DNA from: Moorella sp. UBA4076
Lineage (GTDB): Bacteria; Bacillota; DSM-521; Neomoorellales; Neomoorellaceae
NCBI GenBank assembly: GCA_002383405.1
Contig: DFYS01000085.1
Location: 1,143-22,366, forward strand
DNA length: 21,224 bases
Direction: 5' to 3'
The notes beneath the pieces were generated by a model, which saw only the letters and a program-made list of their open reading frames with translations, made no database searches and was not told where the DNA came from. A program made the translations under genes and the position numbers. Shown here piece after piece: positions 7,954 through 14,242 of the stretch; the first letter of the stretch is position 1, and each line of letters starts with the position of its first letter.

Positions 7954-8649
7954 TTGCCAGAAGAAATGGGGGTGGGGTTGATGGGCGCGGCAGTTTTACT
8001 GACCCGGTTACAGCGGGTCCAGGATGTGCTGGCAGAGAAGATCGGGCTCAGCCTGGTACTGGTAGACAGCCGGGGGCAGGAGGTAACCATACCCTCGCGC
8101 TTGCCCCTGGAGTGCTTCCATGCTGAAACGGCAGGCAAGCAGTGTCAGGAGGAGAAGCAGTATCTGCTGGCACGAGCCGGGCAAGAGAATATTCAGGAAG
8201 AAATGGTACTCCATTGTTGCCACCAAAATCTATATATTTGCTGCTTAAAAACGGCCTTTCAGCTGGCGAGTAAGGATCTGTTTCTTATCGGCGGCCGGAT
8301 TCGCGATTTGGCAGCAATAAAAAGAAATTTAAATATAATTACGGCGACCTATCTTTTACCAATAAGCCTTAATTACCTGGAATCGAAAGAGGTTAATGAA
8401 CATAACTGCCGGGAAACGCAGCTCCAGGCGGAAGCGCTGCAGGGTCTGACCCGCCAGGAAATAAAAATTCTCTATTATATGGGCCTTGGCCTGTCGAACA
8501 AAGATATAGCTGCCAAACTTTATATCAGCCCCAGTACCGTCAAAACCCACGTGACCCACATCCTCCATAAAATGAACCTGACCAATCGCACCGAAGCAGC
8601 TATTTTTGCTCTGGAGAAGGGTCTGGTCAAAGGTGACGCTCTTGTTTAG
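7954..8649 (+). CDS. LuxR-type transcription regulator with PocR-like sensor domain
   Basis: A 231-residue protein. Residues about 18-120 resemble the PocR ligand-binding domain: a VLAEKIGLSLVLVDSRG opening, then a cysteine series C54, C64, C88, C89, C96, C97, with CCHQN in the place of the usual CH-x-G, and a closing IGGRIRD. Residues about 165-222 are a LuxR/GerE helix-turn-helix (LTRQEIKILYYMGLGLSNKD, then SPSTVKTHV). There is no receiver domain, so a small molecule rather than phosphorylation is the likely signal. The start is uncertain: TTG 7954 follows GGAAGG closely, while ATG 7966 and ATG 7981 are alternatives. The 3' end overlaps the kinase gene. Divergent placement makes it the best candidate regulator of hpdBC, which is inference. 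Confidence 0.85.
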   Translation: MPEEMGVGLMGAAVLLTRLQRVQDVLAEKIGLSLVLVDSRGQEVTIPSRLPLECFHAETAGKQCQEEKQYLLARAGQENIQEEMVLHCCHQNLYICCLKTAFQLASKDLFLIGGRIRDLAAIKRNLNIITATYLLPISLNYLESKEVNEHNCRETQLQAEALQGLTRQEIKILYYMGLGLSNKDIAAKLYISPSTVKTHVTHILHKMNLTNRTEAAIFALEKGLVKGDALV

Positions 8650-10720
8650 AAAGCAAAAAGGACATAAAAAGTTACCCTCCCTTTACACGAGCCTGTTAAT
8701 AGCCTTCACTCTGGTGCTGGGGTGTTTTATGGTCTTGTTTTCTGGGTTTTCTCTGCCCATTATTTCCTCTCGCCTTCAGGTCAATATCAACAATCTTCTC
8801 GATCGTTCCATAATCATTGCCTGGCATGAATACAATCGCTTTTTTCGCGAGACTGAAGCTAATCTAGAGATAATCGCCTCTTTAAAAGGGGTAACAGCGC
8901 TTTTTTCCGGCGGCGATGCCAGGGAACTGGCGAGTTTAATGGCCAGCAGGCCGAAGGTAGATTTCTGGCAGGCTATTGATAACCAGGGGCGGGTACTAGC
9001 CGCCAGCGGGGGAGGTGGAGGTGACCCGGCGGCGAGTATGATCGGTTTATTCCATGGGAGCTGGGCTGGCGGTGAAACGCTAACTTCCTCCGAGGTTGTT
9101 CCAGTTAATACAATCATCTATTTAAACCCCGGGCTCAAGGACCGGGCTCTGGTGGCAATCAAGGATCTCGATGGCCAACCAACCCATACCTTTTTTGACC
9201 GGGCGTTGATTCAGGTCGTCGCCGTGCCCGTTAAGGTAGGGAACCAAACTCTGGGTTGCCTGGCGGCCGGTCACCTGTTAAACAATGACTATAACATCGC
9301 CGGCAACTATACAAATAAGGTACCAGGTTCATTTTTATCTATCGGGGTTCAGGGAGTAAGGATAGCGGCCAATATCCAGGGTGCTTCCCGGATGAATTTT
9401 GTCGGTCTGCCGCAGCCCCCTGCTTTAGTTAGCACTACCGAGGTCGGCCGGCGCTATATCGGGCAGTCCCAGATCAGCCCCAGGGAGGTGCACCTGGTAG
9501 TATCCGATCCTATCTATAATTCTGCCGGTAGCATTATTGGCGAGTTCAGCGTCGGCGTGCCATCTCAAGGGATCAACAGTATTAAAAGGGACACTTTTTT
9601 AGCCATCCTGGCCTCGCTGGTAATCTGCTTACTGCTGGCCTTAGTCCTGGCAGCTTTTTTATCACGCCGCATCACCCGGCCGGTTACCACCTTCAGCCAC
9701 CTGGCCAAAGAGATCTCCCAGATGGAAACCGTAACCGCAGCGCACATTGACCGGCTGGATCAAATTAGCGTACCGGATATCCAGGAGATCTGGTATCTGA
9801 AGCGTTGTTTTAACCGTATGGCCAGGAGCCTGTACCAGAAGTGTAAGGAAACAGAGACCTACATGCAGGAGCTGGAGAATGATCGACAGCAACTGCGGCA
9901 CCTGGCTGATGAATTGACGGAGGCCAATTCGCTGCTGGAAAAAAAGGTAGAAGAACGGACAGAGGACTTAAAAAAAGCGGTGATCGAACTAAAGGCCCTC
10001 AATAATCTCAAGACCCAGTTCCTGGCCAATATGAGCCATGAATTGCGGACGCCCCTTAATTCCATTATCGGTTTTTCCGAGATGCTATCAGATGAGCTGT
10101 TCGGGAAACTGAATCCCACCCAGAAAGAGTATATGGAGATAATTCTTCGCAGTTCGCGCCACCTGCTGCAGATCATCAGCGACATCCTGGATCTAGCGCG
10201 CATCGAACAGGGGAAGATCGTCCTCAATAAAGAACAGGTTAACCTGGAGGAACTTATTCAGGCGGTGGTAACCATCCTTAAACCCCAGGTCGATGGCCGG
10301 GAACTGGAATTCAGGGTGGACATCCAACCCCAACTACCGCAAATGGTTATTGATCCCGTCAGGATCAAACAGGTCCTCTACAACCTGCTGTCCAATGCCA
10401 TCAAGTTTACTGCGCCAGGAGGTGAGATCACCATTAGAGCCTGGAGACAGGGGGAAGAGGTGGTAGTCAGTGTCCGGGACACAGGTATAGGGATCAAGCT
10501 GGAAGACCAGCAGCGGGTCTTCGATGAGTTTTATCAGTGCGAGTCTCTATACCAGAGGAAGTTTGAGGGGGTGGGCTTAGGATTGCCTTTATCGAAAAAG
10601 CTCGTTGAGTTGCATCAAGGCCGGATTGAGCTTCAGAGCAGTTATGGTCAGGGGACGAAAGTAACCTTCTATTTACCGGTCAGAGAGCTTTCCCAGGAGT
10701 GTTCGGAAGGGGGTTTGTAA
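8633..10720 (+). CDS. Membrane sensor histidine kinase with extracytoplasmic (dCACHE-like) domain
   Basis: About 695 residues from the GTG at 8633, chosen because GGAGAAGG lies upstream; an in-frame TTG at 8606 is the alternative. A first membrane segment is near residues 17-37, followed by an extracytoplasmic region of about 280 residues resembling a double-CACHE sensor. The second membrane segment is near 322-345, with HAMP, a coiled coil (about 395-455), HisKA with ANMSHELRTPLNSIIGFSEM (His469), and HATPase_c with an NLLSNAIKF N-box, DTGIGI and GVGLGLPLSKK. No receiver is fused. CACHE domains commonly bind small organic acids or amino acids outside the cell. It overlaps the PocR-LuxR gene by 17 nt and is separated by one base from the next gene, so the four regulators are probably one operon. 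Confidence 0.88.
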   Translation: MTLLFRKQKGHKKLPSLYTSLLIAFTLVLGCFMVLFSGFSLPIISSRLQVNINNLLDRSIIIAWHEYNRFFRETEANLEIIASLKGVTALFSGGDARELASLMASRPKVDFWQAIDNQGRVLAASGGGGGDPAASMIGLFHGSWAGGETLTSSEVVPVNTIIYLNPGLKDRALVAIKDLDGQPTHTFFDRALIQVVAVPVKVGNQTLGCLAAGHLLNNDYNIAGNYTNKVPGSFLSIGVQGVRIAANIQGASRMNFVGLPQPPALVSTTEVGRRYIGQSQISPREVHLVVSDPIYNSAGSIIGEFSVGVPSQGINSIKRDTFLAILASLVICLLLALVLAAFLSRRITRPVTTFSHLAKEISQMETVTAAHIDRLDQISVPDIQEIWYLKRCFNRMARSLYQKCKETETYMQELENDRQQLRHLADELTEANSLLEKKVEERTEDLKKAVIELKALNNLKTQFLANMSHELRTPLNSIIGFSEMLSDELFGKLNPTQKEYMEIILRSSRHLLQIISDILDLARIEQGKIVLNKEQVNLEELIQAVVTILKPQVDGRELEFRVDIQPQLPQMVIDPVRIKQVLYNLLSNAIKFTAPGGEITIRAWRQGEEVVVSVRDTGIGIKLEDQQRVFDEFYQCESLYQRKFEGVGLGLPLSKKLVELHQGRIELQSSYGQGTKVTFYLPVRELSQECSEGGL

Positions 10721-10721
10721 G

Positions 10722-11123
10722 ATGTCGAGCCAGGGAACCGTTATTTTGCGGAATAAACCCCTGGTGCTGGTAGTGGAAGATAATGCGGATAATATGCGCC
10801 TGATTAGCGACCTTCTGGAAATTTACCATATCCAGGTGATTCAGGCTTTTAATCCAGCTGAGGCTTTAATAGCCCTTAAACAACAAAAGCCGGATTTGAT
10901 CTTAATGGACATCTCTTTGCAGGGGACGGATGGCCTCACCTTTACCAGGAAGTTAAAAAGTGATCTCGGGACCCGTGAAATACCAATTGTCGCACTGACA
11001 GCCCATGCCATGAAACAGGATCGCGATAATGCCTTTCAGGCCGGCTGCGATGGGTTCATAGCCAAACCAATTGATACGCGGGCACTGCCGGAAATGATCC
11101 ATAAATTTTTGCGCCGAAATTAA
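10722..11123 (+). CDS. Single-domain response regulator (DivK/Spo0F-like)
   Basis: A 133-residue protein consisting only of a receiver domain. It has the acidic pair E19/D20, phospho-acceptor D63 in LILMDISLQG, T93 in ALTAHAM and K115 in IAKPID. There is no output domain, so it probably passes phosphate to, or interacts with, another protein. It follows the sensor kinase by one base and is its most likely partner. Confidence 0.88.
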   Translation: MSSQGTVILRNKPLVLVVEDNADNMRLISDLLEIYHIQVIQAFNPAEALIALKQQKPDLILMDISLQGTDGLTFTRKLKSDLGTREIPIVALTAHAMKQDRDNAFQAGCDGFIAKPIDTRALPEMIHKFLRRN

Positions 11124-11166
11124 CCCTGCCGGCCGCAAACAAGGGCCGCGAAGGAGAATAAAGTTT

Positions 11167-11943
11167 ATGATGCATGCTGCGCGAATATTATTAGTAGAAG
11201 ATGACGTTAATAGCGCCCGGTTGCTCAAGGACCTCTTGACCGCTAAAGGGGCGGTCGTGACCCACGAAAATAACGGCGTAGATGCTATTAAGCAGGCGCA
11301 AGAGGAATGTTTCGATGTCATTATTCTGGATTTGCGCCTGCCGGGGGAAAACGGTTTTGTGGTGGCTGAACATCTAACCCGGCAGGAAGGCCAGCCAGCG
11401 CCGCCGATCATTGTTACCAGCGCCTTCCCGGATAAACAAAACCGGATGCGAGCCTTCCAAGCGGGAGCAGTTGCCTTTTTGCATAAACCCTTAGACCTGC
11501 AAGAGCTGGTCTTACTGGCCGCCAATTTCGCCCGGCGCCAGCAGCAGGCCAGGGCCCAGCACTTGCAAGTAGCCCGGTATCTCAACGACCTGGGGGAGAA
11601 ACGACTCCAGCGCAGCGGCCATGCCCAAAGCGTAACCGTTACCTGTCGGAAGATGGTTGCCGGGTTGCCAGCATCTACTATTACACCAGCCATAGAGGCA
11701 AGTCTTGAGGCGGCGGCCTTATTTCATGATATCGGTTTGGCTTTTAGTAAAGGGGAGGGTGATGATCATGCGGCTATCGGGGCTGGTATTTTAGCGGTAC
11801 TGGGCTTTTCGCCGGCAACTGTCTTTTTAGTAAAAGCCCATCATATTACCCCTGATTCCGACTCGGATATCCCAGAGTTATCTCCCGGTCTACTGGCATC
11901 CTTACAAATACTGCAGGCGGCGGAGAAAGCCAACGAGCTGTAA
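11167..11943 (+). CDS. Response regulator with degenerate HD-GYP-like output domain
   Basis: A 258-residue protein. Residues 5-110 are a receiver with D12/D13, phospho-acceptor D55 in IILDLRLPG, and HKP near 108. After a helical linker comes an HD-type domain: H187-D188 in ALFHDIGLA, H201 in DDHAAIGAGIL, and H225-H226 in KAHHITPD. The spacing follows the HD-GYP pattern (cyclic-di-GMP phosphodiesterases), but the HHE-x-D-G-x-GYP signature is replaced by HHITPDSDSDIP and the HDIGK lysine is absent. The protein ends soon afterwards, about 100 residues shorter than usual. It may bind rather than hydrolyse a nucleotide, or act as a protein-interaction module. It starts 43 nt after the single-domain regulator with GGAG upstream, and closes the regulatory operon. 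Confidence 0.82.
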   Translation: MMHAARILLVEDDVNSARLLKDLLTAKGAVVTHENNGVDAIKQAQEECFDVIILDLRLPGENGFVVAEHLTRQEGQPAPPIIVTSAFPDKQNRMRAFQAGAVAFLHKPLDLQELVLLAANFARRQQQARAQHLQVARYLNDLGEKRLQRSGHAQSVTVTCRKMVAGLPASTITPAIEASLEAAALFHDIGLAFSKGEGDDHAAIGAGILAVLGFSPATVFLVKAHHITPDSDSDIPELSPGLLASLQILQAAEKANEL

Positions 11944-12113
11944 TAGGCGGTCGGGATTCTGGCCGACCCGTAACTACTGCCAGACTGGACTACCCTCTTC
12001 TTTTTTAGCGGAAGTCCCAAGGTGCTCCTTCAATATACAGGATTGGCGGTATAAGGTACCTGTAGCGAGCAGAAAGCCAATTTCCTCCAAGGGCAAGAAA
12101 ACAAACCTTTGGC

Positions 12114-12167
12114 GTAACTGCTCAGGCTACTTTCTCTAAGCAGCATTAGCGCTGCCTGCCGTCAGGA
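12114..12167. mobile_element. Half copy of the MITE-like element fused to a kinase remnant
   Basis: The end GTAACTGCTCAGGC (12114-12127) is identical to the outer end of the element at 19138-19274 read on its reverse strand, and the similarity continues inward to CTGCCTGCCGTCAGGA (about 12152-12167) with small indels. It then switches abruptly to kinase coding sequence. The other half of the element is missing. The rest of the gap from 11944 holds only a weak 6-bp hairpin (GGTCGG/CCGACC at 11949-11968) without a T-run. Confidence 0.6.
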
Positions 12168-13063
12168 CCACTCCCCTGGCCAATGAAGACGGAACGGTGG
12201 GCGCTGTCCTCTGCGGCCACTGCCTCCTGGAAGACGACCCGGCCCCGGCACCGCTTAAAGTAGCCGTGCCGGTACTATCGCTTCAAGACATGGAAGCCGT
12301 ATGCGGTCTCCTTTCCTTTGTCTCCGGGCAGATTATGCAGCTCAACACCGTCCTGCTGGTCAACAAGGAACTGGAGGACCAGCGTGCCAGCTTTATCCAC
12401 TTCCTGAAAAGGCAGCACCAGCTGGAGCAGGCGCTGAAGGACGCCGAGCTCAAGGCCCTCCAATCCCAGGTGAATCCCCATTTCCTCTTTAACTCGCTCA
12501 ATATCATCGCCCGCTTGGCCCTCTTTGAAGGCGCGGCCAGTACCGAAAAAATGGTGCGCGCCCTGGCGCGCCTGATGCGCTACAGCCTCTACCAGGTCAA
12601 GGAGACGGTAACCCTGGCCGAGGAGGTAGCTGCTGTCCGCGACTACCTCTTAATCCAGCAGACGCGCTTTTCCGACCGTATCCAGGGCCAGGTACTGGTG
12701 GAGGAAGCGGCCTTAAGCGCCAGGGTACCCTGCATGATCCTGCAACCCCTGGTGGAAAACGCGGTGATCCACGGCCTGGAGCCCAAAGAAGAGGGCGGCC
12801 GGATTACCGTCACCGGCCGCCGGGTGGAAGACCAGGTGCATATCGAAATCAGGGATGACGGGGTGGGCATACCGCCGGAGGTCCAGAAGGCTATCTTTGA
12901 CCTCCAGGTAAGGCGCAGCGGCAAAGGGCAGGTCAGCGGCCTGGGGATTGTCAATATCTTCCGGCGCCTGCAGCATAATTTTGGCAGCAACTGCGCCCTT
13001 GACGTAACCAGCACGCCGGGAAAAGGGATTTGCATTCAGCTCACTTTTCCATATACTATTTGA
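12140..13063 (+). pseudogene. 5'-truncated LytS-type sensor kinase with PocR remnant
   Basis: The frame is open from just after a TAA at 12137. From about 12168 it encodes the end of a PocR-like sensor (TTPLANEDGTVGAVLCGH), a coiled linker, a His_kinase domain with LQSQVNPHFLFNSLN as the phospho-acceptor region, and a full HATPase domain with LVENAVIHGLEP, DDGVGIPPE and SGLGIVNIF. About 150 or more N-terminal residues expected for PocR-kinases are missing. No ribosome binding site precedes the first usable start (GTG 12197). The C-terminal catalytic part is intact, so loss is recent or the fragment is still used. The missing 5' end coincides with the half MITE. No response regulator of the LytR/AraC type follows, although this kinase type usually has one. 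Confidence 0.8.
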
Positions 13064-13455
13064 GAAGTGGGAAGTGGGAGGTTAGAGGTGTGAAGGGAGC
13101 CGCCCATGATAGTGCGCTGTTTTCAGCGAATGATGAAAATGCAGGCATTGAGCGGTGCATGTGATCATACTAGACGCCCACCCCTCAACCTTACACAATA
13201 CTACCATTTCCATCCATCTGTCTGTGCCGCCGGGACGGTGGGGGTGACTCCATAATCTGCCGTAGGCACCATCGATACCCTGGCATATCCTTCCCGCGCT
13301 ACCATACCATTAAGTAGGGAACCTGCCGGGCCAGGGCCTTGAGGACATGTAGACTATCCCCCGGCCCGGATAACCTGACCTCCCGGCCGCAATCGGCCTG
13401 TACACGGGGCGGGCTCCCTCAACCAAAATAGTATGAGGCGGGAAGGGGTGGCCGC
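13064..13455. repeat. Non-coding gap with purine tract and diverged intergenic repeat
   Basis: Directly after the kinase stop there is a GAAGTGGGAAGTGGGAGG purine repeat (13064-13081). At about 13203-13252 a segment beginning ACCATTTCCATCC and containing TGTGCCGCCGGGACGGTG resembles the 78-bp repeat at the start of the window, and CTAGACGCCCA (13170-13180) is an inverted copy of that repeat's GGGCGTCTAC end. I see no convincing promoter or gene in the rest. Confidence 0.45.
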
Positions 13456-14145
13456 GTGGTCCATAAATTTTTACGCTGGCAGATTATTGTGCCGGCGCTG
13501 CTGATCCTTGCCCTGGCCGGGTACTGGTCTTATTCCTACTACCTGCGGGAAATAAAAGTCGTCCCCGGGGAACTTATTGTCCAGGCCCTGGATAAAACCA
13601 ACCAGGCGGCCAGCTACCGTTTTCATGTCGAGGCCGACTTGACTGCCGGCGGGAATAAGATCAGCCTCAGCAACCTGGACGGGGAGCGGGCTGCTGATGG
13701 TAACCTGTACCTCAAGGGTGAGATGACCGGCCAGCCGGTGGAGATTTACCAGATCAAAGACACCACCTATTTCCGCGACCCGACCTCCAAACGCTGGATG
13801 ACCACTCCGGGCAACAACCCCCTGGAACAGGAAAGGTATATGGCCGAGCTCAACCCCCTCTCCATTCTAAAGATAACCCAGGTCGAAGACCTGCAGTACC
13901 TGGGCCGCCAGAAGAAGATCCCGGGCCGGCCCTACCTCCTGACCTGCCGGCCGCGGGTCAACAACCTCTTTCTCAACAGCTACTGGCAGGATTTTCGCTA
14001 CCAGTTCCTGGTGGAGCGGGGCAGTACCTATATCCGCCGGGTAACCCTGGAGGCCGCTCACCGCCAGCGTCCCCAGGATAAGCTGACGATGACCGTTGAC
14101 TTCTACGATTTTAATAAGCGCATCACCATCAAACCGCCTGAGTAA
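13456..14145 (+). CDS. Membrane-anchored protein of unknown function, possibly LolA/LppX-like fold
   Basis: A 229-residue protein that I do not recognise as a named family. An N-terminal hydrophobic segment (about residues 8-27, IIVPALLILALAGYWSYSYY) acts as an uncleaved anchor or signal; there is no lipobox cysteine. The remainder is polar and rich in alternating hydrophobic residues, as in beta-sheet proteins: YRFHVEADLTAGGNKISLSN, then DGNLYLKGEM, IYQIKDTTYFRD and LTMTVDFYDFNKRI. This order of strands recalls LolA/LppX-type lipid-binding folds found in Firmicute cell-surface proteins, but that is only a resemblance. The GTG start has GGGAAGGGG upstream. It stands alone, closed by its own terminator. 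Confidence 0.75.
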   Translation: MVHKFLRWQIIVPALLILALAGYWSYSYYLREIKVVPGELIVQALDKTNQAASYRFHVEADLTAGGNKISLSNLDGERAADGNLYLKGEMTGQPVEIYQIKDTTYFRDPTSKRWMTTPGNNPLEQERYMAELNPLSILKITQVEDLQYLGRQKKIPGRPYLLTCRPRVNNLFLNSYWQDFRYQFLVERGSTYIRRVTLEAAHRQRPQDKLTMTVDFYDFNKRITIKPPE

Positions 14146-14157
14146 AGGCGGTTTTTT
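14131..14157 (+). terminator. Terminator overlapping the stop codon of the membrane protein gene
   Basis: AAACCGCC (14131-14138) pairs with GGCGGTTT (14147-14154), with an 8-nt loop that contains the TAA stop (14143-14145) and a T-run to 14157. Confidence 0.9.
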
Positions 14158-14192
14158 GGTAACTGTATTTAACAGCTATTCCCAACTTAAAG

Positions 14193-14220
14193 TTGACATT
14201 AACATTATTTTATGCAAAAT
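14193..14220 (+). promoter_or_regulatory. Candidate promoter of the molybdenum hydroxylase operon
   Basis: A perfect TTGACA (14193-14198) is followed after 16 bp by CAAAAT (14215-14220), a weak -10 box. AACTTAAAGTT (14184-14194), a symmetric sequence with a one-base centre, overlaps the -35 box and could be an operator. Start codon ATG is at 14243 after a GGGGGAGGGGGG ribosome binding site. Confidence 0.5.
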
Positions 14221-14242
14221 TAAAGGGGGAGGGGGGATCTAT

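Noticed and set aside
11949..11968. Terminator after the receiver/HD gene
   Set aside because: Only a 6-bp stem with no following T-run; too weak to call.
12197..13063. Intact short cytoplasmic kinase starting at GTG 12197
   Set aside because: No ribosome binding site, recognisable PocR-domain coding sequence continues upstream of that codon, and the junction with the half MITE indicates truncation.
14096..14242. Extended start of the Mo subunit
   Set aside because: It would overlap the preceding gene, its terminator and the candidate promoter.
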